Under the pieces are notes generated by a model. It searched no databases and was not told the origin of the DNA. It saw nothing but the letters and a program-made list of their open reading frames with translations. The position numbers were made by a program, and so were the translations under genes. From NCBI RefSeq assembly GCF_051401765.1, contig NW_027480422.1:28538001-28602000 (forward strand): a stretch of DNA of 64,000 nucleotides, read 5' to 3'. The DNA comes from Calliopsis andreniformis (lineage: Eukaryota > Arthropoda > Insecta > Hymenoptera > Andrenidae). Each line of letters starts with the position of its first letter. Position 1 is the stretch's first letter. Positions 50,601 to 62,500 of the stretch are shown one piece after another.

Positions 50601-52050
50601 GATCCAATAGTTAGGACCTATGAAGTCAGCGACAGAAGCATAACATACAAAATAGATACAACAGCTTTCCATCGTATATAATGTATATTTGCAAACAGTG
50701 TGAAAGTAAATGTCAGTTCTACGTTCCGCGCAAGCTAGGCTTCACTCTAGGGCGTTGCTCCACCAGGTGGAATAGTTAGGGACATAGAATTCAACGCCAG
50801 AAGCATAAAATACAACATAAGTACAACAGTTTTTCCATCGTATAAAACGAATAATTGCAACCAGTCTGATTGTTATGGTCATTTCTATGTTCCGGGCAAC
50901 CTACGCTTCAATCTAGGGCGTTGCTCCACCAGATCGAATAGTTAGGGCCTAAGAAGGCAACGCCAGAAGCATAAAATACAATATAAATACAACAGCTTTT
51001 CCATCCGATATAATGTATATATGCAACCAGTGTGAAACTACAGGTCATTTCTACGTTGCGGGCAACCTAGGCTTCGCTTAAGGGCGTTGCTCCTCCAGAT
51101 CGAATAGCTAGGGACTTAGAAGTCAACGCCAGAAGCATAAAATACAATATAAATACAATAGTTTTTCCCTTGTATAACAGGTATAATTGCAACCAGTGTG
51201 AAAGCTATGGTCATTTCCACGTTCCGGGCAACCTAGGCTTCACTCTAGGGCGTTGCTCCACCACATCGAATAGTTAGGGCCTTAGAAGTCAATGCCAGAA
51301 GCATAAAATACAATATAAATACAACAGTTTTTCCACTGTATAATATGAATAATTGCAAACATTGTGGAAGTAATGGTCATTTCTACGTTCCGGGCTACCT
51401 AGGTTTCGCTCTATGGGGTTGCTCCACCACATCGAATAGTTAGGGCCTTACAAGTCAATGCCAGAAGCATAAAATACAATATAAATACAACAGTTTTTCC
51501 ATGTATAAAATGAATAATTGCAAACAGTGAGGAGGTAATGGTCATTTCTACGTTCCGGGCAACCTAGGCTTCACTCTAGGGCGTTGCTCCACCACATCGA
51601 ATAGTTACGGCCTTAGAAGAACAACGCCTGAAGCATAAAAGACAATAAAAATACAACAGATATTTCATCGTATAACAGGAACAATTGCAACACGCCTGAA
51701 GGTAATGGTCATTTCTACGTTCAGGGCAACCTAGGCTTCTCTCTACGGCGTTGCTCCACCAGTACGAATAGTTAGGGCCTAACAAGTCAACGCCAGAAGC
51801 ATAAAATACAATAGAAATACAACAGCTTTTCCATCTTATAAAACGAATGATTGCAATCAGTATGAAAGTTATGGTCATTTATACGTTCCGGGCAACCTCG
51901 GTTTCACCCTAGGGCATTGCTCCAACAGATCCAATAGTTAGGGCCTAAGAAGTCAACTCCAGAAGCATAAAATACAAAATAGATGTAACAGTTTTTCCAT
52001 CGTATAAAACGAGTAATAGCGACCAGTGTGAAAGTAATGGCCATTTGTAC
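47645..52050 (-). repeat. Large satellite segmental duplication, copy 1 (at least 4406 bp)
   Basis: About 26 monomers that reappear at a constant offset of 11950 bp (72x166 minus 2) from 59595 to the end of the window. Landmarks at 48342, 48758 and 51576 all keep this offset. By eye only about seven single-base differences were found over 4.4 kb. The left edge is where CCAGAAGCATAAAATACGAT begins; just upstream the copies differ (AATG against AACT). The right edge lies at or beyond 52050 because the partner runs off the window. Confidence 0.9.
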
Positions 52051-52419
52051 GAGCCGGGCAACCTAGGCATCACTCTAGGGCGTTGTTCCTCCAGATCGAA
52101 TAGATAGGGCCTAAGAAGTCTACAGCAGAAGCATAAAATACAATGTAAATACAACAGTTTTTCCATCGTATAACAGGAATAATTGCAACCAGTGTGAAAG
52201 TGATGGTCATTTCTACGTTCCGGGCAACCTAGGCTTCAGTCTAGGGCGTTGCTCCACCACATCGAATAGTTAGGGCCTAAGAAGCCAACGCCAGAACCAT
52301 AAAATACAATATAAATACAATAGTTTTTCCCTTGTATAACAGGAATAATTGCAACCAGTGTGAAAGCTATGGTCATTTCCACGTTCCGGGCAACCTAGGC
52401 TTCACTCTAGGGCGTTGCT
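52051..52419 (-). repeat. 166-bp satellite linking two duplications
   Basis: About two monomers between the large duplication and the 12-monomer direct duplication. From about 52255 the sequence is also shared with 58398 onward (offset 6143). Nothing other than satellite is seen. Confidence 0.85.
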
Positions 52420-54412
52420 CCACCACATCGAATAGTTAGGGCCTTAGAAGTCAATGCCAGAAGCATAAAATACAATATAAATACAACAGTTTTTCCACTG
52501 TATAATATGAATAATTGCAAACATTGTGGAAGTAATGGTCATTTCTACGTTCCGGGCAACCTAGGCTTCAGTCTAGGGCGTTGCTCCACCACATCGAATA
52601 GCTACGGACTTAGAAGTCAACGCCTGAAGCATAAAATATAATATAAATACAACAGTTTTTCCATCGTATAACAGGAATAATTGCAACCAGAGTGAAGGTG
52701 ATGGTCATTTCTACGTTCCGGGCAACCTAGGCTTCACCCCAGGGCGTTGCTCCACCAGATCGAGTAGGTAGGGCCTAAGAAGTCAACGCCAGAAGCATAA
52801 AGTACGATATATGTACAACAGTTTTTCCATCGTATAAAATGAGTAATTGCAACCAGTGTGAAAGTAATGGTCATTTCTACGTTCCGAGCAACCTAGGTGT
52901 CGCTCTATGGCGTTGCTCCACCACATCGAATAGTTAGGGCCTTAGAAGTCATTGCCAGAAGCATAAAATACAATATAAGTACAACAGTTTTTCCATGTAT
53001 AAAATGAATAATTGCAAACAGTGAGGAAGTAATGGTCATTTCTACGTTCCGGGCAACCTAGGCTTCACTCTAGGGCGTTGCTCCACCACATCGAATAGTT
53101 ACGGCCTTAGAAGTCAACGCCTGAAGCATAAAAGACAATAAAAATACAACAGATATTTCATCGTATAACAGGAATAATTGCAACACGCCTGAAGGTAATG
53201 GTCATTTCTACGTTCAGGGCAACCTAGGCTTCTCTCTACGTCGTTGCTCCACCAGATCGAATAGCTAGGGACTTAGATGTCAACGCCTGAAGCCTAAAAT
53301 AAAATAAAAATAGAGCAGTTATTCCATCGTATAACAGGAATAATTACAACCAGTGCGAAAGAAATGGGCATTTCTACGTTCCGTGCAACCTAGACATCAC
53401 TCTACGGCGTTGCTCCACCAGGTCGATTAGTTGGGGCCTTAGAAAACAACTCCAGACGCATAAAATACAATAAAAATACAACAGTTTTGCCATCGTATAA
53501 CTGGCATAATTGCAACCAGTGTGAAAGATATGGTCATTTCTACGTTCCGGGCAACCTAGGCTTCACTCTAGGGCTTTGGTCCACCACACCCAACAGTTAG
53601 GGCCTAAGAAGTCAACGCCAGAAGCACCAAATACAAAATAAATACAACAGCTTTTCCATCGTATAAAACGAATAATTGAAACCAGAGTGAAAGTTATGGT
53701 CATTTCTACGTTCAGCGCAACCTAGGCTTCACCCCTGGGCGTTGCTCCACCAGATCCAATAGTTAGGACCTAAGAAGTCAGCGCCAGAAGCATAAAATAC
53801 AAAATAGATACAACAGCTTTTCCATCGTATATAATGTATATTTGCAAACAGTGTGAAGGTAATGGTCATTTCTACGTTCCGGTCAACCTAGGCTTCACTG
53901 CAGGGCATTGCTCCACCACATCCAATAGTTAGGGCCTAAGAAGTCAACGCCTGAAGCATAAAATACGATATACGTACAACAGTCTTTCCATCGTATAAAA
54001 CGAATAATTGCAACCAGTGTGAAACTAATGGTCATTGCTACGTTCCGGGCAACCTGTAGGCTCAACTGTAGGCCGTTTCTCATCCAGGTCGCATAGCTAC
54101 GGCCTTAGAAGTCAACGCCAGAAGCATAAAATACAATAGAAATACAACAGCTCTTCCATCGCATAAAACGAGTAATTGCAACCAGTATGAAAGTTGTGGT
54201 CATTTATACGTTCCGGGCAATCTCGGCTTCACCCTAGGGCGTTGCTCCAACAGGTCCAATAGTTAGGGCCTAAGAAGTCAACTCCAGACGCATAAAATAC
54301 AATAAAAATACAACAGTTTTACCATCGTATAAGTGGCATAATTGCAACCAGCGTGAAAGATATGGTCATTTCTACGTTCCGGGCAACCTAGGCTTCACTC
54401 TAGGGCTTTGGT
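52420..54412 (-). repeat. 12-monomer (1993 bp) direct duplication, copy 1
   Basis: First of two adjacent copies (52421 with 54414; 53895 with 55888; offset 1993 = 12x166 plus 1). The joint is at GGTCCACCACATCG: upstream of copy 1 the array reads GGCGTTGCTC, upstream of copy 2 it reads GGGCTTTGGTC. Part of this unit (to about 53456) has a third copy at 58563-59598. Confidence 0.9.
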
Positions 54413-56405
54413 CCACCACATCGAATAGTTAGGGCCTTAGAAGTCAATGCCAGAAGCATAAAATACAATATAAATACAACAGTTTTTCCACTGTATAATA
54501 TGAATAATTGCAAACATTGTGGAAGTAATGGTCATTTCTACGTTCCGGGCAACCTAGGCTTCAGTCTAGGGCGTTGCTCCACCACATCGAATAGCTACGG
54601 ACTTAGAAGTCAACGCCTGAAGCATAAAATATAATATAAATACAACAGTTTTTCCATCGTATAACAGGAATAATTGCAACCAGAGTGAAGGTGATGGTCA
54701 TTTCTACGTTCCGGGCAACCTAGGCTTCACCCCAGGGCGTTGCTCCACCAGATCGAGTAGGTAGGGCCTAAGAAGTCAACGCCAGAAGCATAAAGTACGA
54801 TATATGTACAACAGTTTTTCCATCGTATAAAATGAGTAATTGCAACCAGTGTGAAAGTAATGGTCATTTCTACGTTCCGAGCAACCTAGGTGTCGCTCTA
54901 TGGCGTTGCTCCACCACATCGAATAGTTAGGGCCTTAGAAGTCATTGCCAGAAGCATAAAATACAATATAAGTACAACAGTTTTTCCATGTATAAAATGA
55001 ATAATTGCAAACAGTGAGGAAGTAATGGTCATTTCTACGTTCCGGGCAACCTAGGCTTCACTCTAGGGCGTTGCTCCACCACATCGAATAGTTACGGCCT
55101 TAGAAGTCAACGCCTGAAGCATAAAAGACAATAAAAATACAACAGATATTTCATCGTATAACAGGAATAATTGCAACACGCCTGAAGGTAATGGTCATTT
55201 CTACGTTCAGGGCAACCTAGGCTTCTCTCTACGTCGTTGCTCCACCAGATCGAATAGCTAGGGACTTAGATGTCAACGCCTGAAGCCTAAAATAAAATAA
55301 AAATAGAGCAGTTATTCCATCGTATAACAGGAATAATTACAACCAGTGCGAAAGAAATGGGCATTTCTACGTTCCGTGCAACCTAGACATCACTCTACGG
55401 CGTTGCTCCACCAGGTCGATTAGTTGGGGCCTTAGAAAACAACTCCAGACGCATAAAATACAATAAAAATACAACAGTTTTGCCATCGTATAACTGGCAT
55501 AATTGCAACCAGTGTGAAAGATATGGTCATTTCTACGTTCCGGGCAACCTAGGCTTCACTCTAGGGCTTTGGTCCACCACACCCAACAGTTAGGGCCTAA
55601 GAAGTCAACGCCAGAAGCACCAAATACAAAATAAATACAACAGCTTTTCCATCGTATAAAACGAATAATTGAAACCAGAGTGAAAGTTATGGTCATTTCT
55701 ACGTTCAGCGCAACCTAGGCTTCACCCCTGGGCGTTGCTCCACCAGATCCAATAGTTAGGACCTAAGAAGTCAGCGCCAGAAGCATAAAATACAAAATAG
55801 ATACAACAGCTTTTCCATCGTATATAATGTATATTTGCAAACAGTGTGAAGGTAATGGTCATTTCTACGTTCCGGTCAACCTAGGCTTCACTGCAGGGCA
55901 TTGCTCCACCACATCCAATAGTTAGGGCCTAAGAAGTCAACGCCTGAAGCATAAAATACGATATACGTACAACAGTCTTTCCATCGTATAAAACGAATAA
56001 TTGCAACCAGTGTGAAACTAATGGTCATTGCTACGTTCCGGGCAACCTGTAGGCTCAACTGTAGGCCGTTTCTCATCCAGGTCGCATAGCTACGGCCTTA
56101 GAAGTCAACGCCAGAAGCATAAAATACAATAGAAATACAACAGCTCTTCCATCGCATAAAACGAATAATTGCAACCAGTATGAAAGTTGTGGTCATTTAT
56201 ACGTTCCGGGCAATCTCGGCTTCACCCTAGGGCGTTGCTCCAACAGGTCCAATAGTTAGGGCCTAAGAAGTCAACTCCAGACGCATAAAATACAATAAAA
56301 ATACAACAGTTTTACCATCGTATAAGTGGCATAATTGCAACCAGCGTGAAAGATATGGTCATTTCTACGTTCCGGGCAACCTAGTCTTCACTCTAGGGCT
56401 TTGGT
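54413..56405 (-). repeat. 12-monomer (1993 bp) direct duplication, copy 2
   Basis: Adjacent second copy. Only about two differences were found: ACGAGTAATTGC in copy 1 (near 54168) against ACGAATAATTGC here, and CCTAGGCTTCAC in copy 1 against CCTAGTCTTCAC here (near 56381). This is one of the youngest duplications in the window. Confidence 0.9.
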
Positions 56406-59400
56406 CCACCACATCCAACAGTTAGGGCCTAAGAAGTCAGCGACAGAAGCACCAAATACAAAATAAATACAACAGTTTTTCCATCGTATAAAACGAATAA
56501 TTGCAACCAGTATGAAAGTTGTGGTCATTCCTACGTTCCGGGCAGCCTAGGCTTCACTCTAGGGCGTTGCTCCACCAGATCAAATAGTTAGGGCCTTAGA
56601 TGTCAACGCCCGAAGCATAAAATACAATATAAATACAACAGCTTTTCCATCGTATATAATGTATATTTGCAAACAGTGTCAAGGTAATGGTCATTTCTAC
56701 GTTCCGGGCCACCTAGGCTTCACTCGAGGGCGTTGCTCCACCAGATCGAATAGCTCGGGACTCAGAAGTCAACGCCAGAAGCATAAAATAAAATAAAAAT
56801 ACAACAGTTTTTCCATCGTATAAAACGAATAATTGCAGCCAGTATGAATGTTATGGTCATTTCTACGTTTCGGGCCACCTAGGCTTCGCTCTAGGGCGTT
56901 GGTCCAACAGATCCAAGAGTTAGGGCCTAAGAAGTCAACGACAGAAGCATAAAATACAATAAAGATACAACAACTTTTCCATCGTATAACAGGAATAAGT
57001 GCAACCAGAGTGAAGGTGATGATCATTTCTACGTCCCGGGCAACCTAGGCTTCACCCTAGGGCGTTGCTCCACCAGATCGAATAGTTAGGGCCTAAGAAG
57101 TCAACGCCAGGAGCACCAAATACAAAATAAGTACAACAGTTTTTCCATCGTATAAATCGAATAATTGCAACCAGTATGAAAGCTATGGTCATTTCTACGT
57201 TCCGGGCAACCTAGGCTTCACTCTACGGCGTTGCTCAACCACATCGAATTGCTACGGCCCTAGAAGACAACGTCATAACTATAAAATACAATATAAATAC
57301 AACAGTCTTTCCATCGTATAAAACGAATAATTGCAACCAGCCTGATAGTTATGGTCATTTCTACGTTCCGGGCAACCTAGGCTTCAATCTAGGGCGTTGC
57401 TCCACCAGATCGAATAGTTAGGGCCTCAGAAGGCAACGCCAGAAGCATAAAATACAATATAAATACAACAGCTTTTCCATCCTATATAATGTATATATGC
57501 AAACAGTGTGAAAGGAAAGGTCATTTCTACGTTCCGGGCAACCTAGGCTTCACTGTAGGGCGTTGTTCCACCAGGTCGAATAGTTAGGGCCTAAGAAGTC
57601 AACGCCAGAAGCATAAAATACAATATAAATACAACATCTTTTCCACCGTATATAATGTATATTTGCAAACAGTGTGAAAGTAAAGGTCATTTCTACGTTC
57701 CGGGCAACCTAGGCTTAACTGTAGGGCGTTGCTCGACCGTATCGAATAGTTAGAAACTTAGAAGTCAACGCCCGAAGCATGAAATACAAAATAAATAGAA
57801 CAGTTTTTCCATTGTATAAAACGAATAATTGAAACCAGTGTGAAAGTTTGATCTTTTCTACGTTCCGCGCAACCTCGGCTTCGCCCCAGGGCGTTGCTCC
57901 ACCAGATCCAATAGTTAGGACCTATGAAGTCAGCGACAGAAGCATAACATACAAAATAGATACAACAGTTTTTCCATCGTATATAATGTATATTTGCAAA
58001 CAGTGTGAAAGTAAATGTCAGTTCTACGTTCCGCGCAACCTAGGCTTCACTCTAGGGCGATGCTCCACCAGGTGGAATAGTTAGGGACTTAGAATTCAAC
58101 GCCAGGAGCATAAAATACAACATAAGTACAACAGTTTTTCCATCGTATAACAGGAATAATTGCAACCAGTGTGAAACTACAGGTCATTTCTACCTTCCGG
58201 GCAACCTAGGCTTCGCTTAAGGGCGTTGCTCCTCCAGATCGAATAGCTAGGGACTTAGAAGTCAACGCCAGAAGCATAAAATACAATATAAATACAATAG
58301 TTTTTCCCTTGTATAACAGGCATAGTTGCAACCAGTGTGAAAGCTATGGTCATTTCCACGTTCCGGGCAACATAGGCTTCACTCTAGGGCGTTGCTCCAC
58401 CACATCGAATAGTTAGGGCCTAAGAAGCCAACGCCAGAACCATAAAATACAATATAAATACAATAGTTTTTCCCTTGTATAACAGGAATAATTGCAACCA
58501 GTGTGAAAGCTATGGTCATTTCCACGTTCCGGGCAACCTAGGCTTCACTCTAGGGCGTTGCTCCACCACATCGAATAGTTAGGGCCTTAGAAGTCAATGC
58601 CAGAAGCATAAAATACAATATAAATACAACAGTTTTTCCACTGTATAATATGAATAATTGCAAACATTGTGGAAGTAATGGTCATTTCTACGTTCCGGGC
58701 AACCTAGGCTTCAGTCTAGGGCGTTGCTCCACCACATCGAATAGCTACGGACTTAGAAGTCAACGCCTGAAGCATAAAATATAATATAAATACAACAGTT
58801 TTTCCATCGTATAACAGGAATAATTGCAACCAGAGTGAAGGTGATGGTCATTTCTACGTTCCGGGCAACCTAGGCTTCACCCCAGGGCGTTGCTCCACCA
58901 GATCGAGTAGGTAGGGCCTAAGAAGTCAACGCCAGAAGCATAAAGTACGATATATGTACAACAGTTTTTCCATCGTATAAAATGAGTAATTGCAACCAGT
59001 GTGAAAGTAATGGTCATTTCTACGTTCCGAGCAACCTAGGTGTCGCTCTATGGCGTTGCTCCACCACATCGAATAGTTAGGGCCTTAGAAGTCATTGCCA
59101 GAAGCATAAAATACAATATAAGTACAACAGTTTTTCCATGTATAAAATGAATAATTGCAAACAGTGAGGAAGTAATGGTCATTTCTACGTTCCGGGCAAC
59201 CTAGGCTTCACTCTAGGGCGTTGCTCCACCACATCGAATAGTTACGGCCTTAGAAGTCAACGCCTGAAGCATAAAAGACAATAAAAATACAACAGATATT
59301 TCATCGTATAACAGGAATAATTGCAACACGCCTGAAGGTAATGGTCATTTCTACGTTCAGGGCAACCTAGGCTTCTCTCTACGTCGTTGCTCCACCAGAT

Positions 59401-59594
59401 CGAATAGCTAGGGACTTAGATGTCAACGCCTGAAGCCTAAAATAAAATAAAAATAGAGCAGTTATTCCATCGTATAACAGGAATAATTACAACCAGTGCG
59501 AAAGAAATGGGCATTTCTACGTTCCGTGCAACCTAGACATCACTCTACGGCGTTGCTCCACCAGGTCGATTAGTTGGGGCCTTAGAAAACAACT
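56406..59594 (-). repeat. Chimeric satellite block
   Basis: About 19 monomers assembled from two other regions. From about 57400 to 58400 it follows 45.3-46.6 kb, minus one monomer. From about 58398 to 59594 it follows 52255-53456 (offset 6143 = 37x166 plus 1; 53281 matches 59424). At 59595 it switches to the large duplicate of 47645 onward. Types near 57101 (AGGAGCACCAAATACAAAAT) resemble 50298. No genes seen. Confidence 0.85.
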
Positions 59595-62500
59595 CCAGAA
59601 GCATAAAATACGATATATGTACAACAGTTTTTCCATCGTATAACAGGTATAATTGCAACCAGTGTGAAAGATATGGTCATTTCTACGATACGGGCATCCT
59701 AGGCTTCACTCTAGGGCGTCGTTCCACCAGATCGAATAGTTAGGACCTAAGAAGTCTACGCCAGAAGCATAAAATACAATATAAATACAACAGTTTTTCC
59801 CGTGTATAACAGGAATAATTGCAACCAGTGTGAGAGCTATGGTCATTTCTACGTTCCGGGCAACCTAGGCTTCACACTAGGGCGTTGGTCAACCACATCG
59901 AATAGTTAAGGACTTTGAATACAATGCCAGAAGCATAAAATACAGTAAAAATGCAACAGTTTTTCCATTGTATAACAGGAATAACAGCAACCAGTTTGAA
60001 AGTACTGGTCATTTCTACGTTCCGGGTAGCCTAGGCTTCACTCCAGGGAGCTGCACCACCAGATCGAATAGCTAGGGACTTAGAATTCAACGCCAGAAGA
60101 ATAAAATACAACATAAGTACAACAATTTTACCATCGTATAAAATGAATAATCGCAAACAATGTGAAGGTAATGGTCATTTCCACATTCCGGGCAACCTAG
60201 GCTTCACTCTAGGGCGTTGCTCCACCAGATCGAATAGCCTGGGCCTTAGAAGTCAACGCCAGAAGCATAAAATAAAATAAAAATAGAGCAGTTATTCCAT
60301 CGTATAACAGGAATAATTACAACACGCCTGAAGGTAATGGTCATTTCTGCGTTCAGGGCAACCTAGGCTTCTCTCTACGGCGTTGCTCCACCAGTTCGAA
60401 TAGTTAGGGCCTAACAAGTCAACGCCAGAAGCATAAAATAAAATAAAAATGCAACGGTATTTCCAACGTATAACAGGAGTAACTGCATGCAGTGTGAAAG
60501 TACTGGTCATTTCGACATTCCAGGCAACCTAGGCCTCACTCTAGGGCGTTGCTCCACCAGATCGAATAGCTAGGGACTTAGAAATCGGCGCCAGAAGCAT
60601 AAAATACAAAATAAATAGAACAGTCTTTCCATCGTATAAAAGGAATAATTGCAACCAGTGTGAAACTAATGGTCATTTCTATGTTTCGGGCAACCTAGGA
60701 TTCACTCTTGGGCGTTGCACCACCAGATCGAATAGTTAAGGACTTTGAATACAATGCCAGAAGCATAAAATACAGTAAAAGTGCAACAGTTTTTCCATTG
60801 TATAACAGCAATAACTGCAACCAGTTTGAAAGTACTGGTCATTTCTACGTTCCGGGTAGCCTAGGCTTCACTCCAGGGAGCTGCACCACCAGATCGAATA
60901 GCTAGGGACTTAGAATTCAACGCCAGAAGAATAAAATACAACATAAGTACAACAATTTTACCATCGTATAAAATGAATAATCCCAAACAGTGTGAAGGAA
61001 ATGGTCATTTCCACATTCCGGGCAACCTAGGCTTCACTCTAGGGCGTTGCTCCACCAGATCGAATAGTTAGGGCCTAGGAAGCCAACGCCAGAAGCATAA
61101 AATACAATATAAATACAATAGTTCTTCCACTGTATAATATGAATAATTGCAAACATTGTGGAAGTAATGGTCATTTCTACGTTCCGGGCAACCTAGGCTT
61201 CACTCTAGGGCGTTTCTCCACCAGATCGAATAGCTAGTGACTTAGAAGTCAACGCCACAAGCATAAAATAAAATAAAAATACAACAGTTTTTCCATCGTA
61301 TGAAACGAATAATTGCAGCCAGTATGACTGTTATGGTCATTTCTACGTTCCGGGCAACCTAGGCTTCACTCTAGGGCTTGGTCCACCAGATCCAATAGCT
61401 AGGGCTTAAGAAGTCAACGCCAGGAGCACCTAATACAAAATAAATACAACAGTTTTAGCATCGTATAACTGGCATAATTGCAACCAGCGTGAAAGATATG
61501 GTCATTTCTACGTTCCGGGCAACCTAGGCTTCACTCTAGGGCTTTGGTCCACCACATCCAACAGTTAGGGCCGAAGAAGTCAACGCCAGAAGCACCAAAT
61601 ACAAAATAAATAAAACAGTTTTTCCATCGTATAAAACGAATAATTGCAACCAGTATGAAAGTTGTGGTCATTTCTACGTTCCGGGCAAACTAGGCTTCAC
61701 CCTAGGGCGGTGCTCTACGTGACCGAATAGTTAGGGCCTAAGAAGTCAACGCCAGAAGCATAAAATACGATACATGTACAACAGTTTTACCATCGTATAA
61801 AATGAGTAATCGCAAACAGTGAGTAGGTAATGGTCATTCCTACGTTCCGGGCAGCCTAGGCTTCACTCTAGGGCGTTGCTCCACCAGATCAAATAGTTAG
61901 GGCCTTAGATGTCAACGCCCGAAGCATAAAATACAAAATAAATAGAACACTTTTTCCATCGTATAACAGAAATAATTGCAACCAGAGTGAAGGTGATGGT
62001 CATTTCTACGTTCCGGGCAACCTAGGCTTCACTGTAGGGCGTTGCTCCACCAGATCGAATAGCTCGGGACTCAGAAGTCAACGCCAGAAGCATAAAATAA
62101 AATAAAAATACAACAGTTTTTCCATCGTATAAAACGAATAATTGCAGCCAGTATGAATGTTATGGTCATTTCTACGTTCCGGGCAACCTAGGCTTCACTC
62201 TATGGCGTTGTTCCACCGGATCCAATAGTTAGGGCCTAAGAAGTCAACGCCAGGAGCACCAAATACAAAATAAGTACAACAGTTTTTGCATCGTATAAAT
62301 CGAATAAGTGCAACCAGTATGAAAGCTATGGTCATTTCTACGTTCCGGGCAACCTAGGCTTCAATCTAGGGCGTTGTTCCACCAGATCGAATAGTTAGGG
62401 CCTAAGAAGGCAACGCCAGAAGCATAAAATACAATATAAATACAACAGCTTTACCATCCTATATAATGTATATATGCAAACAGTGTGAAAGTAAAGGTCA

